DNA of 64,000 nucleotides from Lentisphaerota bacterium (GCA_016873715.1 VGWF01000003.1:1-64000); one strand, 5' to 3'. Positions 24,255 through 33,313 are shown, counted from the stretch's first letter. The notes: generated by a model from the sequence alone, not told the origin. Numbers and translations are program-made.

Positions 24255-25066
24255 GCGCGGCGGATCCCTATGCCGGCATCGAGCGCGCGGTCGCGTTCGC
24301 GGCGCTGGACCGCCTGCGCGCGTGGGACGGCCCCTGCGACCGCGTCTACTTCGGCCACGAGTTCTGCCAGCGCCTGCTCCCGTCGGCGGCGGACGCCGCC
24401 GCCGCGGCGCGGGCCGCCGCGGAACGGGGGCGCGCCTTCACCCTCGTGACGCCCCTGGTCAGCAACGCGGGGCTCGCGCGCGTCCGCGACCTGGTGCCCG
24501 CGGCCCGCGCGGCGGCCGGGGCGGCGGGCCTCGAGGTCGTCGTCAACGACTGGGGCCTCCTGCACTGGATGCACCGCGAGCACCCGGGTGTGCCGCTGGC
24601 GCTCGGCCGGCTGCTGACGAAGCAGAAGCGGGGCCCGCAGATCCTGCGCGTGGCCGCCCGGCTTCCGCCCCGCGCCATCGAGCATTTCCAGCGCTCGAAC
24701 GTGGACGTGCCCCACCTGGCCGACCGGCTGCAGGCGTGGGGCGTGCGCCGGGTGGAACTGGACAACCTCCTCCAGGGCCTGCGCCGCGACCACGGCCTCC
24801 CCGCGTCGCTGTACCATCCGTTCGCGTACGTCACGACGACGCGCCTGTGCCTGATGGCCGGCAGCACGCGGCCGGGCAAGAACCTCCGCTCGATGGGGCC
24901 CTGCGCGCTGGAGTGCCGGCGGTTCGAGGCCGTGCTGACGCATCCGGACATGCCGGCGCCGCTGCTGCTCAAGGGAAACACCCAGTACATCCGCAACGAC
25001 CGCCTGCCCGACGATCCGGCGGGGCTGCGGATCACCCGCCTCGTGCTTCAGCCGGAACCGGCCTGA
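24251..25066 (+). CDS. U32-like partner protein
   Basis: A 271-residue protein resembling a short U32 barrel: 'FTLVTPLVSNAGLARVRDLV', 'VVVNDWGLLHWM' and 'VELDNLLQG' occupy the positions of beta-strand motifs. A cysteine set RLCLMAGSTR ... GPCALECRR (about 200-220) could bind a cluster. Two-protein U32 pairs are known (UbiU-UbiV), where both halves hold a 4Fe-4S cluster; this pair is organised the same way, in GTGA overlap. Start GTG 24251. Its last 19 bases overlap the end of the convergent aminotransferase gene. Similarity is weaker than for the larger partner. Confidence 0.6.
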   Translation: MSAADPYAGIERAVAFAALDRLRAWDGPCDRVYFGHEFCQRLLPSAADAAAAARAAAERGRAFTLVTPLVSNAGLARVRDLVPAARAAAGAAGLEVVVNDWGLLHWMHREHPGVPLALGRLLTKQKRGPQILRVAARLPPRAIEHFQRSNVDVPHLADRLQAWGVRRVELDNLLQGLRRDHGLPASLYHPFAYVTTTRLCLMAGSTRPGKNLRSMGPCALECRRFEAVLTHPDMPAPLLLKGNTQYIRNDRLPDDPAGLRITRLVLQPEPA

Positions 25067-26295
25067 TCGGCGCGGCGGACGGCGTCCGCGATGCGATCGA
25101 GGTCGCGGTCCGTCAGCTCCGGATACAGCGGGAGGTGCAGGATGCGGTCCTCCACCCGCGCGGCGGACGGGCACGATGCCGCGTCGCCGCCGAGCCCCGG
25201 CAGCGAGGCGCAGTTGGACATGTAGCCCGCGGCCGAATCGACGCCCATTCCGCGCAGGCGGTGGGCGAAGCGGTGGCGGTCCGGCCGCGTCACGGCGAAG
25301 CTCACGTAGATGTGGTCGCCGCCTTCGGCCGCCGGCGAGGGGAGTCCGCCGCACCCGGCTTCCTGCAGCCGCCGCCACAGCCCCCGCCCGCGGTCGCGCC
25401 GCGCCGCGTTCTTCGCCTCCAGCGAGCGCAACTGCCGGAGGCCCGCCCGCGCCTGGGCCTCGGCGGGATGGACGCGCACCGCATCGAGCCCGGCGGCCGT
25501 CAGCGGCACCGGCGCCTCCTCGAAGGCGCGCTGGACCAGGTCCGGCCCCTCGCGGCCGGTGGCGCGGACGATCGGGCCGAGGACGGCCGAGAAGAGGGCC
25601 CGCCGGGTGGCGGCGCGCATCGCGAGGGCGCCGAGGGCTTCCTTCGCCAGCCGCTGCCGGGCCGGCGCGCGGAACCCGCGGACCGCGGCGGCAACCGCCT
25701 CGTGGGCGTCCCGGTCGCGGCAGACGACCATCCCGCCCCCGAACGTCGTGAAGTTCTTCGTCACGCCGAAGGTGAAGCAGGCGGCCCGGCCGAGGGTTCC
25801 CGCGGCGCGCCCGCCGATCCGCGCGCCGAGACACTGGGCGCAGTCCTCGATCAGGTCGATGCCCCGGGGGGCGCAGAGCGCCTCCAGCGCGGCCATGTCG
25901 CACGTGCGGCCGAACAGGTGGGTCGGGACCACGGCCCGGGTCCGTTCCGTCAGCACCGCGGCGACGGAGGCGGGCGACAGCTCGTAGGTCTCCGGATCGA
26001 CATCGGCATAGACGGGCGTGAGGCCGGCGAGCCGGACGACCGCGGGCATCGCGAAGAACGTGAAGGCGGGCAGGACGACCTCCGACCCGGGCGGGTAGCC
26101 GAGCGCCCGCAGCACGAGCCAGAGCGCCATGCGGCCGGACGGAACGAAGACCGCGCGATCGCAGCCCAGATGGGAGGCGAAGGCCCGCTCGAACTCGGCC
26201 GTGGCCGGGCCGGCCGGCCCCCGGGCGCGAAGCGCGTCCGCCAGGAAGGCCAGCGTCTCGCCCCACCCCACGGTCGGCGCGAATCGCGGAATCAT
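25048..26295 (-). CDS. DegT/DnrJ/EryC1-family PLP aminotransferase
   Basis: A 415-residue sugar-aminotransferase-type protein. The N-terminus GPATAEFERAFASHLGCDRAV is typical. 'GSEVVLPAFTFFAMPAVVRLAGLTPVYADVD' is the family core, 'DLIEDCAQCLGA' holds the cofactor Asp, and FTFGVTKNFTTFGGG carries the Schiff-base lysine region (SxxKxxxxGxGG-like). These enzymes aminate keto sugars for surface glycans. About 40 residues of unusual sequence sit mid-protein (EALGALAMRAATRRALFSAV), hydrophobic and possibly membrane-touching. ATG 26295 with GGAGG about ten bases upstream; the track start at 27630 runs back through the VWA gene. It follows the VWA gene on the same strand and converges on the U32-like gene. 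Confidence 0.8.
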   Translation of the reverse strand: MIPRFAPTVGWGETLAFLADALRARGPAGPATAEFERAFASHLGCDRAVFVPSGRMALWLVLRALGYPPGSEVVLPAFTFFAMPAVVRLAGLTPVYADVDPETYELSPASVAAVLTERTRAVVPTHLFGRTCDMAALEALCAPRGIDLIEDCAQCLGARIGGRAAGTLGRAACFTFGVTKNFTTFGGGMVVCRDRDAHEAVAAAVRGFRAPARQRLAKEALGALAMRAATRRALFSAVLGPIVRATGREGPDLVQRAFEEAPVPLTAAGLDAVRVHPAEAQARAGLRQLRSLEAKNAARRDRGRGLWRRLQEAGCGGLPSPAAEGGDHIYVSFAVTRPDRHRFAHRLRGMGVDSAAGYMSNCASLPGLGGDAASCPSAARVEDRILHLPLYPELTDRDLDRIADAVRRADQAGSG

Positions 26296-26327
26296 GTACC
26301 GGCCGCCTCCTCCGCGTCCGGCCGCGG

Positions 26328-27668
26328 TCAGTTGATCTTCCCGACGCGCCGGTAGGAGCCGTTGTACTTCTTCGTGAACGCCTGCAGGAAGTCGCCGCCG
26401 TCCTTGTCGATCGCGTAGCCGATCGTGTGGACGATCGGCGGCTTCTTGCCCTTCTTCACGTAGCACTGCTCGTTCAGCAGCGTGAAGTGCTCGATGAAGT
26501 CCTCGATGGACCACCACCGCATGTTGTCCGGCATCCCCGGCGGCTGCGGCCGGTGCGGAAGCGGGCGGACCGGCGTCCGACGGTTCTCGAAGTGCCCCTC
26601 GCGCGCGCCGTGGACGGCGCCTTCCCTGATCGACGCCCCGCGCGGCGGAACCCAGACGCGTTCGGTCCGGTACTCCATCCCCGCGGCGGCCTGGTCGTAG
26701 GCCGCCAGGGCGTCCGCATTGGCCTTGCGCCACTCCTCCATCCTGGCGTTCCACGCGGCCTGCTGGTCGGCGGTGAGGCTCTTGCTGACGCGCGGGATGC
26801 CGTCGGAGATGATCAGGATCGTGTCGGCCCCCTGCAGGAACGCGGCGGTGAGGGCGAGGTCGAGGCGCGTCGTCCCGCCGCCGGCCTTGAGGCCCAGGTC
26901 GACGGACTTGATGTTGCCGGAATCGAGCCCGTAGTTGTTCTTGGTGTTGTACGGCTGGAGGAACTTCTTCGCGTCGCGCTTGTTGTCCTCCGTCGCGGGG
27001 ACCATCTCGTCCTTGAAGGTCTGCCCGGCGTCGGCGAACGCGACGACGTTGAACAGCGTCTTCTCGTTCAGCGCGTCCATGACGCTGCGAAGGCGCGACT
27101 TCACGCGCTCGAAGCCGTCGAATCCGCCGCGTTCCTCCTCGATCATGCTGACGGACACATCGACGCAGACCATGATCTTCTCGCCGCGCCCGCGGATGCC
27201 GAAGAAGTCGAAGGCCGACACGCCCTGGCCGAAGCCGCCGAGGCCGTAGCCCGTGCCCAGGCCCGCGCCCAGCCCGACGCCCGTGATCGCCTTGAACTTG
27301 GGCTGGAAGGAGGTGCGGACGACCTTGGGGTCGACCTTGATCTCCGGCAGCGCGAAGTTCGAGGGCTTCGTCGCCACCAGCCGCGGCATCACCGCCGGGC
27401 GGCTGGAACTGCGCTGGCGCTTGGAGACCTTGACCTGGTGCTCGAGCTTGCGCGGCTCGTAGGTCTTGATCGGCGGCGGGGCGGTGAACACGGTGCGCTC
27501 CTCCAGGAACGACCGGATGACCACCCACGAGCCGAAGATCAGCATGCCGACGACATGGACGGCGAGGCTGATGCCGGCGACGATGAGCAGCGTCTTGCGT
27601 CGCTGCCGCGACAACCGGGCATACCCCCACCCGGAGAGGATGAGGTTAAGATCCAGTTTCGGCTTCAT
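26328..27668 (-). CDS. VWA-domain protein with TonB-like N-terminal helix
   Basis: A 446-residue protein. The single transmembrane helix (TLLIVAGISLAVHVVGMLIF) contains S34-L-A-V-H38, the SxxxH motif that couples TonB to ExbB/ExbD. It is followed by a Pro/Lys/Arg-rich stretch (APPPIKTYEPRKLEHQVKV), as in TonB. A glycine-rich linker (GVGLGAGLGTGYGLGGFGQG) precedes a von Willebrand A domain from about 170, with MIDAS DVSVS, the Thr of GGGTTRLD and ILIISDG. It sits directly after exbB-exbD-exbD in the same operon, with no ordinary tonB. I infer that the ion-driven motor acts on this protein, which may remodel a periplasmic partner through its metal site. Confidence 0.8.
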   Translation of the reverse strand: MKPKLDLNLILSGWGYARLSRQRRKTLLIVAGISLAVHVVGMLIFGSWVVIRSFLEERTVFTAPPPIKTYEPRKLEHQVKVSKRQRSSSRPAVMPRLVATKPSNFALPEIKVDPKVVRTSFQPKFKAITGVGLGAGLGTGYGLGGFGQGVSAFDFFGIRGRGEKIMVCVDVSVSMIEEERGGFDGFERVKSRLRSVMDALNEKTLFNVVAFADAGQTFKDEMVPATEDNKRDAKKFLQPYNTKNNYGLDSGNIKSVDLGLKAGGGTTRLDLALTAAFLQGADTILIISDGIPRVSKSLTADQQAAWNARMEEWRKANADALAAYDQAAAGMEYRTERVWVPPRGASIREGAVHGAREGHFENRRTPVRPLPHRPQPPGMPDNMRWWSIEDFIEHFTLLNEQCYVKKGKKPPIVHTIGYAIDKDGGDFLQAFTKKYNGSYRRVGKIN

Positions 27669-27681
27669 GGTTCCGCGTCCT

Positions 27682-28119
27682 TCATTCGCCGCCCGCGGCG
27701 AAGGTCACGTTCTTGATCCCGGCCCTGGCGCATGCGTTCATCACGTCGATCATGCGCTGGTGCTTCGTGGCGTCGTCGCCCTGCAGCGTCACCATCGGCT
27801 CGGCCTTGGCGGCCGACGAGGCCATCCGGTAGCGCGTCAGCGTGGAGACGAGTTGCGGCAGGTCTACCGAGTCCGGCGCGTCGAACTCCAGGCCGTTGAG
27901 CACGACCCGGCCGGTCTCGCGCACCTCGATGACCTGTTCGTCCGCCATGTCCACCGACTGCGCCTGCGCGAGCATGCCGGGCAGGCGGATGCCGAGGTCG
28001 GCCTCGGACCGGACGAGGCTGGCCGTGGCGATGAAAAAGGCGAGCAGCAGGAAGACCATGTCGATCAGCGACGACACGTTGATGTCCGGCTCGTCGACCT
28101 CGTAGGTGGGCAGTTTCAT
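27682..28119 (-). CDS. ExbD/TolR-family protein, second copy
   Basis: A 145-residue protein with one N-terminal helix carrying the conserved acidic residue (SSLIDMVFLLLAFFIATASL) and a periplasmic domain ending in the typical 'GDDATKHQRMIDVMNACARAGI' stretch. ExbD/TolR subunits form the proton-conducting dimer inside an ExbB/TolQ pentamer. Two different copies in tandem suggest a heterodimer. Its start overlaps the stop of the upstream exbD (ATGA). Confidence 0.85.
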   Translation of the reverse strand: MKLPTYEVDEPDINVSSLIDMVFLLLAFFIATASLVRSEADLGIRLPGMLAQAQSVDMADEQVIEVRETGRVVLNGLEFDAPDSVDLPQLVSTLTRYRMASSAAKAEPMVTLQGDDATKHQRMIDVMNACARAGIKNVTFAAGGE

Positions 28120-28541
28120 GGCGCCGCCTCCAGTTCCGAGGGCGCGTACACGCCGAAGATGAAGTCGTCGACGCCGATCGCGGCCATGGCGGTGAGGACC
28201 TTCTTGACCTCCTTGTGCTTCACGTTGGCGTCGGCGCGAACGTAGACCTTGGTCTTCGGCTCGGTCTTGAGCCGCTCGGTCACCTCGGCCTTGAGTTCAT
28301 CGAGCGTCGCGGCCTTGTCGCCGCTGAAGATGGAGCCGTCGGCGAGGATGTTGACCGTCCACCGGTCGGGGCGCTCCTTGGGGACGACGCCCTTCGAGGC
28401 GACGGGCATCTCCATCTTCATCGTCCGGTTCTGGCTGACGGACGAGGCGCACATGAAGAAGATGAGCAGGAGGAAGACCATGTCGATCATGGGCGCCATC
28501 TGGAACTTGGCTTCCTCGGTATCTTCCTGCACGAAGCGCAT
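28116..28541 (-). CDS. ExbD/TolR-family protein, first copy
   Basis: A 141-residue protein. The helix APMIDMVFLLLIFFMCAS holds the conserved Asp; the periplasmic part includes 'VYVRADANVKHKEVKKVLTAMAAIG', the usual C-terminal fold. It is 16 bases after the ExbB-type gene and overlaps the second copy. It supplies the ion path for the TonB-like VWA protein downstream, by inference. Confidence 0.85.
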   Translation of the reverse strand: MRFVQEDTEEAKFQMAPMIDMVFLLLIFFMCASSVSQNRTMKMEMPVASKGVVPKERPDRWTVNILADGSIFSGDKAATLDELKAEVTERLKTEPKTKVYVRADANVKHKEVKKVLTAMAAIGVDDFIFGVYAPSELEAAP

Positions 28542-28557
28542 GGCGCGTCTCCGGGGA

Positions 28558-29430
28558 TCAGGACTGGGGCTGGGCCGGGGCGGCCGGCGCGGCGGCCGGC
28601 TGCGGCATCGGCGCGGTCAGATCGGGAAGCGTGACCTGGTCGAGCGGAAGCTCGCCGGCGCGCAGCCGGTCCATGATCGCGGAGAGATGGTGCGTCAGGT
28701 TCCCGGCGAGACGGCCGATCCGCGCCATGTTCCCCTGGAACCGGGACTTCAGGTAGAAGTAGAAGAACATGAACGGAATGCCGACGATGAGGCCGAACGC
28801 GGTCGTGATCATGGCCTCGCCGATGTCGTTGGCGAGTTTCTCGGGGTCGCCCATCGCGCCGAGGCCGATCTTCTGGAACGCCTTGATCATTCCGCTGACC
28901 GTGCCGAGAAGCCCGAACATCGGGGCGACGGAGGCGATGATCGAGAGGTAGCTGATCGGGCGCAGGCCGTTGGTGTTCTCCTCGACGGCGGCCTCCTCCA
29001 TGGCCTTCTCGATCGTGGCGACGTCGGTGATGCCGTCGCTCAACCGGAGCAGGCCGGCGTTCAGGATGTTCGAGAAGACGCCGGGCGTGCCGCTGCAGGT
29101 CGCGCTCGCGTTGCGGAAGTCGAGGTTCGTGATCAGGTTCTGGAGCACGGGTACGAGGGACGACTGGACCATCTTCGGCTCGCGCAGGAAGATGAACCCG
29201 AAGATCGTCAGCGCGGCGCCGGCGATCGACAGCGCGCCGATCGGGTACATGGCCCATCCGCCGGTGACCCACATCCCCCACAGGGTGACGGACTGATCCT
29301 TCGCGGCCGCGGCGGCCGGCGCCGCGGCGGCGGCGGCAGCGGCGGGCGCCTGCGCGAAGACGGCCTGCGCGAGGGCGCCGACCGTGACGGCGGCGAGCAG
29401 GAAGAACACGGAACGGGTTCGGGTGGTCAT
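28558..29430 (-). CDS. ExbB/TolQ/MotA-family proton channel protein
   Basis: A 290-residue protein. A signal-like N-terminus and an Ala-rich segment (about 25-45) precede the first helix (YPIGALSIAGAALTIFGFIF). The conserved TolQ core is at about 165-240: 'LSIIASVAPMFGLLGTVSGMIKAF' and 'IGEAMITTAFGLIVGIPFMFFY', the two helices that line the channel. The C-terminal tail is rich in Pro and Ala. Start ATG 29430 with AAGGAGA upstream; the long track ORF runs back through the TPR gene. Its ATG overlaps that gene's stop (ATGA). Confidence 0.9.
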   Translation of the reverse strand: MTTRTRSVFFLLAAVTVGALAQAVFAQAPAAAAAAAAPAAAAAKDQSVTLWGMWVTGGWAMYPIGALSIAGAALTIFGFIFLREPKMVQSSLVPVLQNLITNLDFRNASATCSGTPGVFSNILNAGLLRLSDGITDVATIEKAMEEAAVEENTNGLRPISYLSIIASVAPMFGLLGTVSGMIKAFQKIGLGAMGDPEKLANDIGEAMITTAFGLIVGIPFMFFYFYLKSRFQGNMARIGRLAGNLTHHLSAIMDRLRAGELPLDQVTLPDLTAPMPQPAAAPAAPAQPQS

Positions 29431-30500
29431 GGCTTCTCTCCTTGCGCGCCGGCGGGCGACGCGTCCGGCGCGGCTTTCGGTTCGGACTCCTTCAAGTACT
29501 TCGTCGAGAGGGCGTTCATGTCCTCCTCGGTGCCGAAGAAGATCCCGGCGATGTTGGGATCCTCGCCCGCGGCGGTCATGCCGTTCTCCATGATGAACTT
29601 CAGGCGGAGGCGGGCCTCGTCGCCCCAGTCGGTGCCGGTGAAGAGCCGGGCGACCTCGTAGTAGACGTCGCGCGCGCGGTGCGGCTCGTTGACGTCCTCG
29701 TAGCACTGCGCGGCGAGCATCAGGGCGTCCGGGAAGGTCTCGACGTCCTTGTTCTCGTGGATGACCGACTGCACGGCGGCGTCGAGGGCCTCGCGCGGCT
29801 TCTCCTGCGCGTAGAGGAGCCGGGCCTTGGCGAGCCAGTAGATGCCGTAGGATGCGTCGCCCGGCGACGGTTCGCGGGCGGCGGCCAGGCCCTTCGCCGC
29901 CTCGTCGAGCTTGCCGATCTCGACCAGGCACATCTGGGCGCGGATCACCGAGGACTCGCCGTACGGGTGCCAGTTGGCCGAGCGCCCGGCGGCGGCGAAG
30001 AGCGCGAAGGCGTAGCCGTACCATTTCTCCGCCTCGGGACGGCCGGCCTCGCCGCGCTTGGCCGCCTGCTGGGCGGCGCGCAGGTAGTAGCGGCCGGCCG
30101 CCATCACGGGCTCGGTCGCGTTGTTCTCCCGCAGGTCGAGGAACGCGAAGGTCGGCATCAGCGCGCCGTGCAGCAGCACGGCGGCCTGCGCCCAGCGGCG
30201 CTGGGTCGCGGCGGCATAGGCCTTCTCCTCGGGGACGGCAACCTTGAACTCCGCGTCGTCGAAGGCCTCGACCTTGAAGGACGACAGGACGCCCGGGGGC
30301 GAGTTCGTCATGCGGAAGTAGATGTCGGGGCCCTCGCGCTTGACGAGGATGACCTCGCGGATCGCCTCCCCTTCCTTGCCGAGGCGGACGAGGACCCCGT
30401 CCGGCGCGGCGGGCTTCGCGGGGGCGTTGGTCTGCGCCCGCGCGCAGAGGCCGGCGGCCGCCAGGGCCGCGACTGCGATCGCTGGAAGGTGACGGGTCAT
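29427..30500 (-). CDS. Exported TPR-like protein of the ExbBD-VWA operon
   Basis: A 357-residue protein with a signal peptide (AIAVAALAAAGLCARAQ). A short beta-rich part at about 35-95 includes GPDIYFRMTNSPPG. Helical repeats follow (YYLRAAQQAAKRGEAGRPEAEKW, YGIYWLAKARLLYAQEKPREAL) and fit TPR spacing. It probably forms a periplasmic scaffold with the larger TPR protein upstream, whose stop its ATG overlaps, and it is coupled to ExbB downstream. No catalytic motif is seen. Confidence 0.7.
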   Translation of the reverse strand: MTRHLPAIAVAALAAAGLCARAQTNAPAKPAAPDGVLVRLGKEGEAIREVILVKREGPDIYFRMTNSPPGVLSSFKVEAFDDAEFKVAVPEEKAYAAATQRRWAQAAVLLHGALMPTFAFLDLRENNATEPVMAAGRYYLRAAQQAAKRGEAGRPEAEKWYGYAFALFAAAGRSANWHPYGESSVIRAQMCLVEIGKLDEAAKGLAAAREPSPGDASYGIYWLAKARLLYAQEKPREALDAAVQSVIHENKDVETFPDALMLAAQCYEDVNEPHRARDVYYEVARLFTGTDWGDEARLRLKFIMENGMTAAGEDPNIAGIFFGTEEDMNALSTKYLKESEPKAAPDASPAGAQGEKP

Positions 30501-33313
30501 AGGCGCGCCTGGAACTTCTGCCGCAACTCCTTCGCCGCCTCCGTCTCGGGCAGCTGCGCCCACTCGGCGCGGCTCAGGAACTCGTCGAGGGTCTCCGCCG
30601 CCGACTTGAACTGGCCCAGCTTGCCGAGGCACTCCGCCCGGGCGATGTAGGCCCTGCCGACCCAGTCCTTGTGTCCGGCGTAGAGGACGTAGATGCGCTC
30701 GAAGTAGGCGGCGGCCTGGTCGTACTTGCGCTGGGCCTGCCACAGTTCGCCGCGGCCGTAGAGGGCGGCGGGCCACAGCGCCTTCCATTCCTTCGCGCCG
30801 AGCAGGTCCTTGTAGGAGGCGTCGGCCTTCTCGGCGTCGCCCTTTTCGCGGTAGAGGCGGCCGAGGACGAGCAGTGCCTGGGCGGCGTCGTCGGAACTGG
30901 CGTAGACCTCGCGGATGATGTTGTACTGGACGATCGCATCGTCGAACGCGCCCGCGTCCATGGCCTGCTGCGCGAGGAGCCGGCGGGCGGTCAGCGCGTA
31001 GTCCGTCTCCGTGAACTCGCGGATGATCGTCTCGGCCGCGGCGCGGGCGAGGTCCGCGTTCTTCGCGGCGACGGCGGCGTCGACCATCCACTCCAGGACG
31101 CCGGCGCTGGCGTACGGGAGGTTGTCCGCCCGGAGCATGAACTTCTGCATCGCGGCCTTCTCGGCGTCGGAGGCGTTCGGATCGTACTGGATGATCCGCT
31201 CGAGGCGGAGCGCGAGGACGTAGTCCTTCTCCGTCAGGGCCTTCTTCAGCAGTTCGCGCGCGTCGAGCCACGCCTTCTCGCCGTGGACCTTCCCGGCGCC
31301 GCGGGTGCGGTCGACCCATTTCTCGAGGATCAGGTCGACGCCCAGTTCCTTGCGGTCCTTCCCGTAGCGCGACAGGGCGTCCATGAAGAACTTGAGCGTC
31401 ACCTCCGGCTGGCCGAGGTCCCAGTAGGCCTCGCCGATCCAGTAGACCGCGAGCGGCACGTTGGATTCGGGCTTCGCGCGCTGGATGTAGGCGGTGAAGT
31501 GGTCGATGCACTCCTGGTACTTCTTCAGCTCGCGCAGCATCTCGCCGCACCGGAACGCGGCGTAGTTGTAGAGCTCGATGTTGAGCTCCATCGGCAGGGC
31601 CTTCTGGTAGCGGCGGACGGCCTCGTCCAGCTCGCCGACCGCGCCGGAGACGTCGCCGAGGATCACGTAGGCCTCGCCGAGGAGCTTGCTCTCGGGGTAG
31701 CGCTGCACGAACGCGAGGAGCTTGCGCTCGGCGTCGTAGAACTGGCTCAGGCCGAAGTCGCAGGTCGCCGAGCGGAAGGAGGCGTCCTCGGCGAACACCG
31801 AGGTCCCGAAGTTCTGCACGACCTTGTCGAAGTTCGGGAGCGCGTCCTCGTACTTCTTGTCGAAGAGGAAGGCCATGCCGAGCCAGTAGCGGCTGTCCGC
31901 CTCGCGCTCGCTGTCGGGGAACTCGCCGACGATGCGGCCGAAGTGCCGCTGCGCGTCGGGCATCTTCTCCTCCATGAACGACGCGTAGCCGAGCAGGAAG
32001 AGGACCTCGACGATGTCCTCGTGCTTCGGGCTCACCTCGAGCGCCTTCCCGAGCACCTGGAGGACCTTCGGCCAGTTCTGGGCGCCGGCGTAGATCTGGC
32101 CGACGGTCAGCGAGACCGTGTCGTAGTGCGGCCCGCCGGGGAAGTTGTCCATGTACTCGTGGCCGCGGGCGAGGCACTTGTCGTTGGGCTTGATGCGCGA
32201 GGCGCACAGGAACGAGAAATAGAGGTTCTCCTCGCGCTTCTCCTCGAGGCCCTCCTGGAAGAGGTTGTAGAACATCTCGCCGGCCTCGCGCAGGCGGCGG
32301 GTCTCCATGTAGGAGCGCGCGATGCGGTAGAACAGCTCGGGGTCGTAGTTCGGGATCTTCTCCAGGCCCTGCAGTTCGTTCTCGATCTCGGAGACGGTCT
32401 CCTGGGCGCGCAGCAGTTCGCGCGGGAGGCCGGGCGTCCGCTGGAGTCGCTTCACGCGCATCTGCCAGCGCGCGAGCTGGTCCTCGCAGTTGAGCTTGAG
32501 GGTGTCGTGGGGGTGGACGAGCCGGTAGACCCACAGGGCGTCGCGGTACTTCTCGTCGGCGAAGATCTCGTCCCCGGCCTGCAGCGCGGCCATGTTCATC
32601 GCGACGCTGCGCGACGCGAAGGAGCCGGGCTGGAGCAGCAGCGGGACCATCGGGTAGACCTTGTCGACGGTCAGGTCCTTGAAGTAGGAGGTCGCCAGCA
32701 TCGCGGCCGCCCAGTTGCGGCGCATGGGGTCGGGGGCGGTGCGGTAGATCTCGATCAGCAGCGGCTCGGCCGGGGCCCACTTCTCCTCGGCGAGGTGGCA
32801 GCGGGCCATGCAGACGAAGATGTCCGTCCGCATGTCGAGCGGGTACTGGTAGGCCTTCAGCGTCTTCTCGTAGGCCTTCAGCGCGTCGGCGTACTTGCCC
32901 TCGTAGCGCCACGTGTCGCCGATGAAGATGCCGACGAGGGCCGAGTTGGCGCCGTACTTGAACTTCTTCAGGTACGTGTCGAAGACCGTCCGGCACTCCT
33001 TGAACTGGGCGAGGAAGAGATGGCAGAGGCCGAGGCGGAAGTAGATGTCCTCCATCTCCGCCTTCATGCTGTCGTTGGGGGACTCGCCGAACCACTCGAT
33101 CAACTGCTGGAGGGGCGGAATGGCGTCCTCGTAGGCGCCGACCGCCAGGGCCGCCTGGGCCTTGGCCCGGACCTCCTTGACCGTGTCCTGCGCCGGCGCC
33201 GCGACGGCGCACACGCCGAGAACCGCGGCCGCGGCCAGCATGCGCAGCGCGCCGGGGACGGCGCGCCGGGGCGCGGGCTCCCGGATGGTCTCACACAACA
33301 ACATCGGGGGCAT
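30497..33313 (-). CDS. Large exported TPR-repeat protein
   Basis: A 938-residue protein. The N-terminus (RMLAAAAVLGVCAVAAPAQ) is a signal peptide. The rest is almost wholly TPR or TPR-like helices, e.g. 'AYEDAIPPLQQLIEWFGESP', 'GKYADALKAYEKTLKAYQYP' and 'YDQAAAYFERIYVLYAGHKD'; many repeats have the 'PxSxxAxxAxYxxGxxxxxxxxY' look of BamD/YbgF-type units (FPDSEREADSRYWLGMAFLF). It may bridge peptidoglycan or the outer membrane to the ExbBD motor. Start is uncertain: ATG 33313, 33304 or 33241, none with a convincing ribosome-binding site; 33313 keeps basic residues ahead of the signal helix. First gene of the operon. Confidence 0.75.
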   Translation of the reverse strand: MPPMLLCETIREPAPRRAVPGALRMLAAAAVLGVCAVAAPAQDTVKEVRAKAQAALAVGAYEDAIPPLQQLIEWFGESPNDSMKAEMEDIYFRLGLCHLFLAQFKECRTVFDTYLKKFKYGANSALVGIFIGDTWRYEGKYADALKAYEKTLKAYQYPLDMRTDIFVCMARCHLAEEKWAPAEPLLIEIYRTAPDPMRRNWAAAMLATSYFKDLTVDKVYPMVPLLLQPGSFASRSVAMNMAALQAGDEIFADEKYRDALWVYRLVHPHDTLKLNCEDQLARWQMRVKRLQRTPGLPRELLRAQETVSEIENELQGLEKIPNYDPELFYRIARSYMETRRLREAGEMFYNLFQEGLEEKREENLYFSFLCASRIKPNDKCLARGHEYMDNFPGGPHYDTVSLTVGQIYAGAQNWPKVLQVLGKALEVSPKHEDIVEVLFLLGYASFMEEKMPDAQRHFGRIVGEFPDSEREADSRYWLGMAFLFDKKYEDALPNFDKVVQNFGTSVFAEDASFRSATCDFGLSQFYDAERKLLAFVQRYPESKLLGEAYVILGDVSGAVGELDEAVRRYQKALPMELNIELYNYAAFRCGEMLRELKKYQECIDHFTAYIQRAKPESNVPLAVYWIGEAYWDLGQPEVTLKFFMDALSRYGKDRKELGVDLILEKWVDRTRGAGKVHGEKAWLDARELLKKALTEKDYVLALRLERIIQYDPNASDAEKAAMQKFMLRADNLPYASAGVLEWMVDAAVAAKNADLARAAAETIIREFTETDYALTARRLLAQQAMDAGAFDDAIVQYNIIREVYASSDDAAQALLVLGRLYREKGDAEKADASYKDLLGAKEWKALWPAALYGRGELWQAQRKYDQAAAYFERIYVLYAGHKDWVGRAYIARAECLGKLGQFKSAAETLDEFLSRAEWAQLPETEAAKELRQKFQARL

